From positions 496,001 through 560,000 of the forward strand of contig NZ_ACJN02000002.1 in assembly GCF_000174435.1 (NCBI RefSeq): a stretch of DNA of 64,000 nt. Reading direction: 5' to 3'. This document shows positions 1-8,309 of the stretch, in pieces. Made by a program: the position numbers and the translations under genes. Numbering within the stretch: the first letter of the stretch is position 1; the number at the start of each line of letters is the position of its first letter. The notes under the pieces are model-generated. The model ran no database searches, was not told where the DNA came from, and worked only from the letters and a program-made list of their open reading frames with translations. This stretch comes from Desulfonatronospira thiodismutans ASO3-1 (GTDB lineage Bacteria > Desulfobacterota > Desulfovibrionia > Desulfovibrionales > Desulfonatronovibrionaceae).

Positions 1-471
1 TTCTACCCGCAACTGGTGATCCTGGATTCCATAATCGCCGTAATAATCGCCCTGAATATCACCAGGTCCGGTATAAGCCTCATAAAGAGATCCATGCACG
101 GGCTTATGGATGTCTCCCTGCCCAGGGAGGAAGTGGACCTGGTGGAAAAACACATCCGCAGGCACGCCGGGGAAAAGGCGGCGTATCACGGCCTGCGCTC
201 GCGAAAGTCCGGGTCCAGGCGTTTTATCGACTTTCATCTGCTTCTGCCGGGAGATAGAACCATCCGCGAAGGCCACGATATCTGCTGCAGGATTGAAGAG
301 GGTATCGAGCAGGAGTTGCCCAAATCCCAGGTAACTATACACGTGGAGCCGGAAGAAGACCGGGCTTCCTGGGACGGGGACCAGGTGGGAGGAAGAAAAA
401 GCAGTTCTGAGTCCAGGCATTGTGAGCCGGGGAACGAAAGCAAGGAGCAAAACCCGGGCGAAATCCGCTAA
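1..471 (+). CDS. Cation diffusion facilitator family transporter, C-terminal part
   Basis: The reading frame is open from base 1, so the gene begins before the window and only the last 156 codons are seen. The visible part holds the end of a membrane helix (SIIAVIIALNITRSGISLI), the helix that follows it (HGLMDVSLPREEV), and a cytoplasmic ferredoxin-like C-terminal domain (FIDFHLLLPGDRTI, then EGHDICCRIEEGI). This matches the end of CDF/FieF-type divalent cation-proton antiporters, which export Zn, Fe or similar metals. The tail after about residue 115 is polar and poorly conserved. The GTG at 16 is an internal codon, not the start. The gene converges on the amidase gene with only 10 bases between the stops. 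The metal specificity cannot be judged because the metal-binding helices lie outside the window. Confidence 0.85.
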   Translation, partial: FYPQLVILDSIIAVIIALNITRSGISLIKRSMHGLMDVSLPREEVDLVEKHIRRHAGEKAAYHGLRSRKSGSRRFIDFHLLLPGDRTIREGHDICCRIEEGIEQELPKSQVTIHVEPEEDRASWDGDQVGGRKSSSESRHCEPGNESKEQNPGEIR

Positions 472-481
472 ATACTGGCTG

Positions 482-2266
482 CTAATCCAGCCTGGCAAAC
501 TGTTCTATCTTATCCCGGTAGGAGGTGACCCCCTTGGTCAGTCCCCTGGCCATGTACTGCATAAAGTCGTCGTTCTGCAGAAGACGCATGTCCTTTTGGT
601 TGGTCATGTAGCCCATTTCCAGCAAAATGGCCGGCATCTGGGCCCCCATGAGCACATAAAAAGGGGCCTGGCGCACACCGTTGGTGTCCATATCGGAAAA
701 CATGCCTCTTGTGTTGTCCAGGGTGACCTCGTGGACCTTCTTGGCCAGATCCCGGGATTCGCTTATTTTGGAGCTTAGCATCAGGTCTGTCAAAATATAC
801 TGCAAATCTGAGATCTTCTGGGTTGAGACTGCATTTTCCCTGGCCGCCACACGCTTGGCGTCTTCATCCTGGGCAAAGTTCAGGTAATAGACTTCAAAGC
901 CTCTGACATTTTGATTTCTATGGGCATTGGCATGCACAGAAATAAAGAGGTCCGCCTTTTGGGAATTGGCCATGGCGGTTCGCTCCTCCAGGGGAACAAA
1001 GACATCCTCAGTCCGGGTGTAGAGAACATCGAAACCTTCCTGCTCCAGCTTGCGGCCCAGGACTTTGGACATCCTGAGGGCAATGTCCTTTTCCTTGAAA
1101 TTGCCTACCACAGCTCCCGGGTCCTTGCCGCCGTGACCAGGGTCTATCATGATGGTCTGAACCTTGAGCCCCAGCTGCTCAAGAAGGCTGCCGGAAGACA
1201 GCTCGGCCCGCTCGGGATCCAGGGAGATGTCCGGTTCGCCTTCCACCGTCTGCAGAACCTGGCGTTCATCGGGAGAGTAAACGTCCACAACAATGCGAAA
1301 GGGATTTTCCAGGGCAAAGACCCTGAAATCGTCCAGTTCGTCGATATCCAGGACCACCCTTGACTTATCAGTGGTATGCTGAGCTGACCTGATACGGCTT
1401 AAGATACCGTCGGCCACGTTTTCTTCCTGGGTTACTTCTTCTGCCTGACGAGTTTTCTCTAAGTCGATAAACAATCTGTGCGGAGTTCCCAGTTCCTCAT
1501 CGGGCTTCAAAAGCTTGTGATAATAATCCACCTGCGAATCCAGATCCAGTACTATGCGGGTGTATTCATCAGAACTCCAGTGACGTATGTCCACCAGCCG
1601 GGCTGTTCTGGAATCAGTTTTCGACTGCTCCTGCCCTGGTTCTTCTTCTATGCGGGAATCTGCAAGGGGCCTTTCCTCCAGGGAAACCTGTGGGCTCTTC
1701 TGAGGTTCAGAGACCTTTTCCAGGTCCAGAGAGGCGCGCTTACCGTTTATCATTTCCAGGTTTTTGCGGTCCAGTTCCTTGAGAACTTCCTGGGCGGCAT
1801 CTTTTTTGGAGCTGGAAGAATGGTTGTAAACCACGCGCAGATACTCCAGGTAAGCCTGGGCTGAATCCCGGTGATGGTTGAGGTGGATCTCGGCCTTGCG
1901 GTACTGGGAGCGACCGGCAAAATCGGTGTCGGGGTGCTCTCTGACTGCACGGGTATAGAATTCTTCAGCCTTTTCAAAATCGGAAGGCAGAAAGGATTTT
2001 TTGCCCAGTTCCTGGTAGGTGCGGCCAAGATAATAAAGGGCCCGGGCTTTGTCATTTCCGTCCTGGCTCTCATCGAGTTCCTGCTGGAACCTGCCGGCCA
2101 GGTCAAGCCAGTGTGAACGGAACTGGTTTCGATTGTCATCGGCTATAAGATTTTCCAGGTCCTGCACTGCACTCTGCATTCCGGCGGGCAGCAGGCCCGG
2201 AGTGCAAAGAGCCAGCAGTAACGCTGCCAGCAGGCAGAAAAAAGTTTTTTTTATGCTCATGGTCAT
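482..2266 (-). CDS. N-acetylmuramoyl-L-alanine amidase with AMIN domain
   Basis: This 594-residue periplasmic enzyme should cleave the amide bond between MurNAc and the stem peptide during cell separation. A signal peptide (about residues 1-28) is followed by a TPR-like helical region (about 35-190), a low-complexity linker, an AMIN domain (about 225-335) that in AmiC targets the septum, and a C-terminal Amidase_3 domain (about 370-585). Zinc and catalytic motifs are visible: DPGHGG, the Glu of KEKD, SVHAN, and LLEMGYMTN near the end. The TPR segment makes the protein longer than E. coli AmiC (about 417 residues). The start ATG overlaps the stop of glmS by 4 bases (ATGA), so translation is probably coupled. 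It is the last gene of an rdgB-glmS-amidase operon. Confidence 0.9.
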   Translation of the reverse strand: MTMSIKKTFFCLLAALLLALCTPGLLPAGMQSAVQDLENLIADDNRNQFRSHWLDLAGRFQQELDESQDGNDKARALYYLGRTYQELGKKSFLPSDFEKAEEFYTRAVREHPDTDFAGRSQYRKAEIHLNHHRDSAQAYLEYLRVVYNHSSSSKKDAAQEVLKELDRKNLEMINGKRASLDLEKVSEPQKSPQVSLEERPLADSRIEEEPGQEQSKTDSRTARLVDIRHWSSDEYTRIVLDLDSQVDYYHKLLKPDEELGTPHRLFIDLEKTRQAEEVTQEENVADGILSRIRSAQHTTDKSRVVLDIDELDDFRVFALENPFRIVVDVYSPDERQVLQTVEGEPDISLDPERAELSSGSLLEQLGLKVQTIMIDPGHGGKDPGAVVGNFKEKDIALRMSKVLGRKLEQEGFDVLYTRTEDVFVPLEERTAMANSQKADLFISVHANAHRNQNVRGFEVYYLNFAQDEDAKRVAARENAVSTQKISDLQYILTDLMLSSKISESRDLAKKVHEVTLDNTRGMFSDMDTNGVRQAPFYVLMGAQMPAILLEMGYMTNQKDMRLLQNDDFMQYMARGLTKGVTSYRDKIEQFARLD

Positions 2267-4086
2267 TCCACGGTTACACTTTTGGCCAGGTTGCGGGGCT
2301 GGTCCACGTCCTTGCCCAGATATACAGCCATTTCATAGGCGAAAAGCTGCAGGGCCGGCAAGGCCAGGAAACTGTTTAATGGATCTCCGAGCTGCGGTAT
2401 TTCCCACTTTTCATCTATATCTAATTCAACACCGGGATTGGTCAAGGCAATAATTTTTCCGTTGCGTGCCCGGACTTCCATTAGATTTGACCCGATTTTA
2501 TCCAGGAGATGGTTTTGCATGGCCAGGGCAAAAGTGGGCAGTTCCTGCTCGATAAGGGCGATGGGTCCGTGCTTGAGTTCGCCGGCTGGATACCCCTGGG
2601 CGTGGATGTAGGAGATCTCCTTGAGCTTGAGTGCTCCTTCCAGGGCCAGGGGATAATAGATGCCCCGTCCCAGAAAAAAGAAGCTCCGGGCCCTGGAATA
2701 TTCAGGGCAGAGCTGTCTGGCCCTCTTCTGCATGTCCGGCAGCTGCGAAGTCAGCGTCTGGGGCAGAGTTTCCAGGGTCAACAGGTTCTGGGACATTTCC
2801 CGGGCTGACAGGGTGCCCCTGTTCTGTCCCCAGTACAGGCCCAGGAGGTAGAGCATAACCAGCTGGCTGCACATGGCCTTGGTGGAGGCCACGCTTATTT
2901 CCGGCCCGGCCTGGGTGTAGAGAACACTGTCCGCCTCCCGGGCCACGCTGGAGCCGACCACATTGCAAAGTCCCAATACAGGAAGTCCTTTCTGGCGGAC
3001 CATACGCTGCCCGGCCAGGGTGTCTGCGGTTTCCCCGGACTGGCTTATGCTCAAGTAAAGTGTGCCCGGTTCTTCCACCAGCTCCTTGTATCTGAACTCG
3101 GATGCGATTTCTACATTTACTGGTATGCGCGCCAGGCTTTCCAGGACGTATTTGCCCCACAGTCCGGCATGATAGGATGTGCCGCAGGCCATTATGTGCA
3201 GCCTGGAAGGAGTGGGCAGAGCCTCCAGCTCTGTAAGGGTCACCCTGTTGTGTTTGCGGTCCATACGTCCGGCCAGGCAGTCGGTAATCACCTGGGGCTG
3301 CTCAAATATTTCCTTGAGCATGAAATGCCTGTAGCCGCCCTTCTGGGCGGCCTGAACATCCCAGTTGATGCGCTGGATCTTTTTGGAAACCGGGTTTAAG
3401 GTGCGGGCATGGTAAACAGACCATTGACCGGCATCCATCTCCACCAGTTCGTCGTCTTCCAGGAAGACCACGTCCCTGGTAAAGGGCAGAAATGCAGGGA
3501 TATCCGAGGCCACGAAATTTTCTCCGGTTCCAGCGCCCAGAATCAGGGGGCTGGCCTTCCTGGCCGCCCATATGCGGCCCTCGTGGTCCTTACTTAAAAG
3601 GGCAAAGGCATAGGAGCCGCGCACCTGGGACATGCTCCATGCCAGGGCATTGAGAATGGAATCGTGCTGCTCCAGGGCGTGGGAAATGAGGCAGACCAGT
3701 ACCTCGGTATCAGTCTGGGAGCGAAAGGTGCAGCCGCAGTCCTGGAGCATGGACTTGAGCTCCTGGTAATTTTCTATGATGCCGTTGTGCACCAGGGCCA
3801 GGTTGTAGTGCACATCCAGGTGCGGGTGGGCATTGGTCTCGTTGGGCAGTCCGTGTGTGGCCCACCTTGTGTGTCCTATGCCCGAGGTGGCGTGCAGCAC
3901 CCGGCCGCCTTCGAGCTTCTGCTCCAGGGCGTTCAGTTTGCCTGCGGCGCGGAACAGGTGCAGTCTCCCGGAATGGCCGAAACAGAGTCCGGCCGAATCG
4001 TAGCCGCGGTACTCCAGGCTTTTCAACCCCTGGATGATAACGGGAACAGCAGGTCTGTGCCCGGTATAGGCGATAATTCCGCACAT
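2263..4086 (-). CDS. glmS: Glutamine--fructose-6-phosphate aminotransferase (isomerizing)
   Basis: GlmS makes glucosamine-6-phosphate from fructose-6-phosphate and glutamine, the first step toward UDP-GlcNAc for peptidoglycan and lipid A. The 607-residue length is typical. Cys2 (MCGIIAYTGH) is the N-terminal nucleophile of the glutaminase domain, with HTRWATHG and HNGIIEN downstream. Two SIS sugar-isomerase domains follow, marked by ACGTSYHAG, SISQSGETADT and GYPAGELKHGPIAL, and the protein ends in the conserved LAKSVTVE. It starts 4 bases after rdgB and overlaps the amidase gene by 4 bases. I see no glmS ribozyme: the gene follows rdgB too closely for a long leader. Confidence 0.97.
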   Translation of the reverse strand: MCGIIAYTGHRPAVPVIIQGLKSLEYRGYDSAGLCFGHSGRLHLFRAAGKLNALEQKLEGGRVLHATSGIGHTRWATHGLPNETNAHPHLDVHYNLALVHNGIIENYQELKSMLQDCGCTFRSQTDTEVLVCLISHALEQHDSILNALAWSMSQVRGSYAFALLSKDHEGRIWAARKASPLILGAGTGENFVASDIPAFLPFTRDVVFLEDDELVEMDAGQWSVYHARTLNPVSKKIQRINWDVQAAQKGGYRHFMLKEIFEQPQVITDCLAGRMDRKHNRVTLTELEALPTPSRLHIMACGTSYHAGLWGKYVLESLARIPVNVEIASEFRYKELVEEPGTLYLSISQSGETADTLAGQRMVRQKGLPVLGLCNVVGSSVAREADSVLYTQAGPEISVASTKAMCSQLVMLYLLGLYWGQNRGTLSAREMSQNLLTLETLPQTLTSQLPDMQKRARQLCPEYSRARSFFFLGRGIYYPLALEGALKLKEISYIHAQGYPAGELKHGPIALIEQELPTFALAMQNHLLDKIGSNLMEVRARNGKIIALTNPGVELDIDEKWEIPQLGDPLNSFLALPALQLFAYEMAVYLGKDVDQPRNLAKSVTVE

Positions 4087-4090
4087 GAGA

Positions 4091-4726
4091 TCAGGCTCCT
4101 TGCTTGTTTATCCTGGACATGAACTCTTCCCACTGCTGCATGAGATTCTGCAGGGCGCGTCCCCTGTGGCTGCGGCTGTTTTTCTGCCCTGACTCCATTT
4201 CTGCTGCACTCAATCCGGCCTGAGGATCAAAAAAAAGCGGGTCATAACCAAAACCGCCCTGTCCACGGGGTTCATCCAGGATAATCCCGGGCCATTCCCC
4301 GTGGACCACTAAGGTTTCTTCCCGGGGGGTGCACGCGCAGAGAACGCATACAAACCTGGCCTGCCTGGAGTCTCCCGAAAGGTGGTTCATTCTTTTGAGA
4401 AGCTTCTGGTTGTTTTCCAGGTCACTGGCTTTTTCCCCGGCATACCTGGCTGAATAAACTCCCGGTTCATTGTCTAAGGCCGGGACCACCAGGCCGGAAT
4501 CGTCAGCCACGGATAGATGCCCTGTATGCCCGGCCACTGCCCTTGCCTTTATCAATGCGTTTTCCTCGAAGGTAGAGCCTGTTTCCGGGATATCGGCGAG
4601 CCCGGGATAGCTGTCAAGTCCTTTGACCACCAGGTCGGGACGCACGGCGGCCAGGATTTCTTCGAGTTCAGCGACCTTGCCTGAGTTGCGGGTGGCAAGG
4701 ACCACAGTGAGTTTTTCTCTGGTCAT
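4091..4726 (-). CDS. rdgB: dITP/XTP pyrophosphatase (non-canonical purine NTPase)
   Basis: This is a Ham1/RdgB-family house-cleaning enzyme that hydrolyses dITP, XTP and related nucleotides to monophosphates. Family motifs occur in order: VVLATRNSGKVAELEEIL at the N-terminus, TFEENALIKA, ADDSGLVVPALDNEPGVYSA, GFGYDPLFF and SHRGRAL. The 211-residue length is slightly longer than E. coli RdgB (197) because of a short C-terminal tail. It is the first gene of a three-gene minus-strand operon. The start codon is preceded on the minus strand by an AGGAAAC-type ribosome site. Confidence 0.95.
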   Translation of the reverse strand: MTREKLTVVLATRNSGKVAELEEILAAVRPDLVVKGLDSYPGLADIPETGSTFEENALIKARAVAGHTGHLSVADDSGLVVPALDNEPGVYSARYAGEKASDLENNQKLLKRMNHLSGDSRQARFVCVLCACTPREETLVVHGEWPGIILDEPRGQGGFGYDPLFFDPQAGLSAAEMESGQKNSRSHRGRALQNLMQQWEEFMSRINKQGA

Positions 4727-4780
4727 AAAAGTTTCCTGTTATAAATTTGGTAATTGTTCACCTTAATGATATGACCTCCA

Positions 4781-4942
4781 GTGGTCCGGAAATTCGGCAA
4801 ACAGGACGTAAAAACTCGCTCCAAGGAAGCGTAAATCAAAACCTCTTCAAGTTTTTTCAACCAGTAAAGCTTCAATTATATTATGCTTTGAATTAAGTTG
4901 GGTGTTTAACGGTTTTGATTAACGCTTCCTACGTCGCTCAGA
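4781..4942. repeat. Dispersed inverted-repeat element, family A, copy 1
   Basis: The arms GGAAGCGTAAATCAAAACC (4825-4843) and GGTTTTGATTAACGCTTCC (4911-4929) are near-perfect inverted repeats around a 67-base AT-rich centre. The flank on one side (ACAGGACGTAAAAACTC, 4801-4817) is also found in the copy at 60231-60395, which is in the opposite orientation. The conserved ends, variable middle and intergenic location fit a small non-autonomous (MITE-like) element. No transposase gene is in the window. Confidence 0.8.
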
Positions 4943-5009
4943 TCCCGCACTTACTTTCTGGTAAATCTTGCCTTGAAAGTTGGTCAGACTTAAGAAAGTA
5001 AGTGCGGGA
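4943..5009. repeat. Long hairpin, REP-like
   Basis: A 17-base perfect stem (TCCCGCACTTACTTTCT at 4943-4959 against 4993-5009) encloses a 33-base loop. The stem shares the CCGCACTTA core with the hairpin at 33099-33178, so the two appear to be related repeats. There is no T-run, so a simple intrinsic terminator is unlikely. Confidence 0.75.
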
Positions 5010-5223
5010 CACAGTTTGCCGAACCCCCGGCCCCTGGCTTTTCGTCCGCAGATGCTGATTAGTTACTAATTTTGAACGTCTTGGCACGTATGTTCAGGCC
5101 TTTAGCAAGATTCCGGGACCGGCATGATTTATACTGTCTATTTTCTTTAATATAATTCTCAAGCAGATAGCAAGTCCAATAACTTGATTTGTTTGTAAAT
5201 TCGGTGGAAAATAATGGCAAAGT

Positions 5224-6063
5224 TTAAAGTTCCAGGGACTGGAAGCTGCATGTGTGCATATCCGCCAGAAACACCCTGTTTCTAAGACAGGGGGCCTGCC
5301 CGGTCAGGATATGTATGGCTTCCCTGGCCTGCAGGGTGGCTATCATACTCACAGTGTAAGATACGTTGCCCAGGGTGATCTCTGCTCCCTGGTCATTGTC
5401 TGCCTGCCAGAAGGCGGCTGGGCTTTTGTCCCCTGGAAATACTGTGCTGGCCAGCCCGGTATTGCCGGCCACGAATCCGGTTACCAGGGGACAGTGATGG
5501 CCCTGGGCTGCTTGAAGCAGTTCCTGCCTGAATTCCACTCCCCCCAGGCAGTCCAGGACCAGGTCGGTTTCAGGCAACAGCCCGGGCAGATCATCCGGCT
5601 GCAGGTATGTACCGAAAGTCTCCACCCGGGCAAAGGGGTTTATATCTCTTGCCCTCTGGAGGGCCGCCTCCACTTTGGGCCGGCCGGTGAGATGCGTGGT
5701 GCCCAGGAGCTGGCGGTTGAGGTTGCTCAGTTCGAATACGTCTCCGTCGGCAACAAAAAGCCGCCCTGCCCCGCTTCGAACCAAAAGTTCAATAACGTAT
5801 CCCCCCAGGCCGCCGGCACCCACTACAAGCACCTTAGAACGGGCCAGGTCCAGCTGCATGTCCAGGCTCATGGTTTTGAAATTACGGATATATCTCTCGG
5901 GGCAGACCTGGTTTTCCAGGGCCACGACCTGGGCTTGCCAGGGCTGAATATTGTATTTGCCGGCCAGGTCCAGAAGCGGTGCATCAAGGATGCAGGCAAA
6001 GGGATAATTATCCAGGGCATGGCTGTGCCCAGCCAGGTCCTGGACGAGGCCTTTTGTATGCAT
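5224..6063 (-). CDS. ThiF/MoeB/HesA-family adenylyltransferase (E1-like)
   Basis: Family members adenylate the C-terminal glycine of a small ubiquitin-like sulfur carrier (MoaD, ThiS). The 279-residue protein has about 70 extra N-terminal residues, then the nucleotide-binding loop VVGAGGLGGYV (about 80-90), the acidic/Arg segment DGDVFELSNLNRQLL, a K near TGRPKVEAAL and DCLGGVEFRQ. The paired CxxC zinc ligands of MoeB/ThiF are not visible, which sets it apart from the classical enzymes. It lies 3 bases downstream of a MoaD-like gene ending in GGG, its probable substrate. Such pairs often accompany tungsten or molybdenum aldehyde oxidoreductases, but none is in this window. The product (molybdopterin, thiazole or another thio-compound) is therefore undetermined. 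Confidence 0.85.
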   Translation of the reverse strand: MHTKGLVQDLAGHSHALDNYPFACILDAPLLDLAGKYNIQPWQAQVVALENQVCPERYIRNFKTMSLDMQLDLARSKVLVVGAGGLGGYVIELLVRSGAGRLFVADGDVFELSNLNRQLLGTTHLTGRPKVEAALQRARDINPFARVETFGTYLQPDDLPGLLPETDLVLDCLGGVEFRQELLQAAQGHHCPLVTGFVAGNTGLASTVFPGDKSPAAFWQADNDQGAEITLGNVSYTVSMIATLQAREAIHILTGQAPCLRNRVFLADMHTCSFQSLEL

Positions 6064-6066
6064 GGA

Positions 6067-6291
6067 TCAGCCTCCCCCGACAGCGGGAAATATACCCACC
6101 CGGTCCTGGTCATTCAGGGGGGCTGAGGGATCCGCACTCTTGCCGTTGACAAAGATGATTTTTACTTCATCCATGGGGATGCCCAGGTGCTTGATCAGGT
6201 CCCCTGGAGTGGAACCGGGATCCATGTTCACCAGGCCTTCACCGGGGGTGTATGGAGAAAGGGTTGCATAACATGTTACCTGAATCTGCAT
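6067..6291 (-). CDS. MoaD/ThiS-like small sulfur carrier
   Basis: I place the start at the ATG at 6291, giving a 74-residue protein, because AGAGGAAG lies just upstream on the minus strand and residues before it show no family resemblance. The fold is suggested by the beta-grasp pattern MQIQVTCYATLSPYTPGEG, then KIIFVNGKSADPSAPLNDQD and RVGIFPAVGGG. The protein ends in three glycines. In MoaD/ThiS the terminal Gly-Gly is adenylated and then converted to thiocarboxylate, and the partner would be the E1-like enzyme 3 bases downstream. The third terminal glycine is unusual and may need trimming or may be tolerated. Confidence 0.85.
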   Translation of the reverse strand: MQIQVTCYATLSPYTPGEGLVNMDPGSTPGDLIKHLGIPMDEVKIIFVNGKSADPSAPLNDQDRVGIFPAVGGG

Positions 6292-6330
6292 AACTTCCTC
6301 TGCTGTTTTTAAGGTGGCGTCAGGCAATGT

Positions 6331-6354
6331 ATACTTTACCTGCCGTATAAGTAT
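6331..6354. promoter_or_regulatory. Inverted repeat between divergent moaD-like and radical SAM genes
   Basis: ATACTT (6331-6336) and AAGTAT (6349-6354) form a dyad spaced by 12 bases in the divergent region. A MerR-type regulator gene sits in the rightward operon, and MerR proteins bind dyads, so this is a possible operator. The arms are only 6 bases and could occur by chance. Confidence 0.25.
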
Positions 6355-6537
6355 GGTTTGCCTTTTAGCAAAGAGCATAATAGAATGTAAAGAAAATCCA
6401 TGGCAATGCCGGAACCGGTACCCGCCTGGACCTGATTTTCAGGAAAAGAGCAGAGACAGAGTATGCTCATCAGCTGTAAATCGGCAAAGGTGTCGCTTTA
6501 GTTTCGCTTTGGTGCCCAATTTCAAGGGAGGAGACAA

Positions 6538-7611
6538 ATGGGTCTGATGCGGATCCTGGGGTCCTGGGGTTATCCTGCTCTGGACTGGATACAGGTGGGA
6601 ATAACCACCAGGTGCAATGCAGAGTGTATTTACTGCCCGAGTCCGGTATTCAGGAAAAAGGATCCCGGAAGACACATGTCCATGCAGACCTTTACCGGAC
6701 TGTCCAGGGCCTTTCCCAGGGCCGGCCTGGTGTATCTCCAGGGATGGGGAGAACCCATGATGCACCCGGAATTTATGTTCATGCTCAAAATGGTCAAGGA
6801 CAAGGGGACAAAGGCCGGGGTGACCAGCAATGCCAGCCTGCTGACAGACGAGCGCATCAGACGCCTGGTGGACCAGGGACTGGACGTCCTTGGACTGTCC
6901 GTGGCCGGAGTGGACGAGGCCAATGACCGCATCAGGCCGGGCAGCCCCATAAAGAAGGTACGTCAGGCCGTGGAAAATGTGCACCGCATCCGGACCCTTA
7001 TGGGCAGTTCCACTCCCGCCCTGCACCTGGCCTATATGCTGCTTGGTTCCAGACGCGGGGATATCCGGCGGATGCCTGGATTTTTCAATGCCCTGGCCCC
7101 GGACCAGGTGGTGGTGAGCACTTTGACCCTGGCCCTGGATCAGGAAATGGACAAAGAAATGTATCCGGCCAGGGACAAAGATGATTTCGAGGAATTCAAG
7201 GCCGAGCTTCTGGATATGAAATCACAGGTTGACGGGCAGGAAAAAGTGTTTTTCCATGTCTACAATCCGTACCTGCCTGACGGCCCCTGTTCGGAAAATA
7301 TCCATCGCGCCTGCTATGTTGACGTGGACGGCAGGGTGCTGCCCTGCGTATACACTGACGTGAGTGCAGAAGACAGGGTTTACAGGTATTTCCAGGGCCG
7401 GCCGCACCCGGTATACCCCATTGATTTCGGGCATGTCCCGGATGATTCCCTGAAAAGCATCTGGAAAAGCAGGCAGTACCGCAAGTTCAGGGGCAGGTTC
7501 AGCGCCGGGGAGTGCCCGGAGGAGTGCGCCACCTGCACCAAGCGTTTCATAGACGACCTGACCCATGAAGACCCCGAACCCATACGGGTGGATTACACAG
7601 GACCGGCATGA
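6538..7611 (+). CDS. Radical SAM protein with SPASM-like C-terminal cluster domain
   Basis: The [4Fe-4S]/SAM motif is TRCNAECIYCPS (Cys26, Cys30, Cys33), preceded by WIQVGITT. The motif GWGEPMMHPEF corresponds to the GGE region that holds SAM. The C-terminal third has an additional cysteine set (ACYVDVDGRVLPCVYTDV and ECPEECATC), typical of SPASM or twitch auxiliary clusters in peptide- or enzyme-modifying radical SAM proteins. The length is 357 residues. A clear ribosome site (GGGAGGAGAC) precedes the ATG. The stop overlaps the start of the MerR-like gene (ATGA), so the two are co-translated. The substrate is unknown: no small precursor peptide is evident beside it, and the divergent MoaD/ThiF pair is the only hint. 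Confidence 0.85.
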   Translation: MGLMRILGSWGYPALDWIQVGITTRCNAECIYCPSPVFRKKDPGRHMSMQTFTGLSRAFPRAGLVYLQGWGEPMMHPEFMFMLKMVKDKGTKAGVTSNASLLTDERIRRLVDQGLDVLGLSVAGVDEANDRIRPGSPIKKVRQAVENVHRIRTLMGSSTPALHLAYMLLGSRRGDIRRMPGFFNALAPDQVVVSTLTLALDQEMDKEMYPARDKDDFEEFKAELLDMKSQVDGQEKVFFHVYNPYLPDGPCSENIHRACYVDVDGRVLPCVYTDVSAEDRVYRYFQGRPHPVYPIDFGHVPDDSLKSIWKSRQYRKFRGRFSAGECPEECATCTKRFIDDLTHEDPEPIRVDYTGPA

Positions 7612-8309
7612 ACCAGGAGCTTTTGACCATCAAGGAAATAGCCAGGAGACTTGATCTGCCTGAAAGCAACATCCGCTATTACCGGGACAGGTTTGACCGG
7701 TTTCTGCCCAGTGTGGGCCATGGGCGAAAAAAAAGGTACAAGCCCGAGGCCGTGGAAGTTTTCAGGTGCATAGTGGAAGAGCTTGGCCAAAGCAGATCCA
7801 CCCAGGAGATCGAAGAGGTTCTTGCCGCCCGTTTTTCCCAGAATCCAAGCCAGGTGACCTGGCAGCAGGATAGCTTGAGTCCCGCGGCTTACGCACAGAG
7901 TGGAAGCGATGCTACTTATCTGCAGGAAGCACTTGTGACCCAGTCCCGCGCCCTGGACAAGCTTTCCCGGGCCATGCAGCTTGAACGGGGCCTTTTTGCG
8001 GACCTGCAGCAGATGCAGTCCAGGCAGGACAGGCTCAAAAGGGCCGTATACCTCTTGTGGAAAGGTTACCAGAAAAGTCTGTCCCGGGACCGAGACGGGC
8101 ACCAGCCCGGGGAGGTAGAAAAGCTCAGGGAGGAAGTGGAGTCTTTGGAGACACGGCAGACTGAGCTGGAAGAAAAGCTTGAATCAGAACTAAAGTCCAT
8201 GCGTGAGGAACTGCAGAAATGTCAGTTCTGGACCAAAAGGCTGCTTATGCAGTCTGCCCGGGAAAAGACTGAACCTGATAAAGGGGATGAATCTCAAACG
8301 GGCACTTAG
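7608..8309 (+). CDS. MerR-type HTH regulator with long coiled coil
   Basis: The N-terminus (LLTIKEIARRLDLPESNIRY, then YRDRFDRFLP and RKKRYKPEAVEVF) is a MerR-like winged helix with the typical Arg-Tyr-Tyr. The middle (about 75-130) has no clear family. Residues about 135-220 are strongly heptad-like and charged (EKLREEVESLETRQTELEEK), predicting a dimerising coiled coil. No metal-binding cysteine pair as in MerR or ZntR is seen. The gene overlaps the upstream radical SAM gene by 4 bases. Its stop codon TAG overlaps the TAA stop of lpxI, which converges from the other strand. Confidence 0.75.
   Translation: MNQELLTIKEIARRLDLPESNIRYYRDRFDRFLPSVGHGRKKRYKPEAVEVFRCIVEELGQSRSTQEIEEVLAARFSQNPSQVTWQQDSLSPAAYAQSGSDATYLQEALVTQSRALDKLSRAMQLERGLFADLQQMQSRQDRLKRAVYLLWKGYQKSLSRDRDGHQPGEVEKLREEVESLETRQTELEEKLESELKSMREELQKCQFWTKRLLMQSAREKTEPDKGDESQTGT

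Larger units (their letters stand above)
4727..5223. other. Non-coding gap filled by palindromic repeats
   Basis: No credible gene is seen in these roughly 500 bases between rdgB and the ThiF-like gene. Most of the gap is occupied by a dispersed inverted-repeat element (4781-4942) and an adjoining long hairpin (4943-5009). An outer short inverted repeat (GGCAAAC near 4795 and GTTTGCC near 5014) encloses both. The remaining 5020-5223 is AT-rich. It could hold an rdgB-distal promoter or the end of the ThiF transcript, but I see no clear signal. Confidence 0.6.

Noticed and set aside
3855-4037. Several long frames opposite or overlapping glmS, RND, lpx and other genes
   Set aside because: They are out-of-frame shadows in GC-rich coding DNA with no ribosome sites or domain features.
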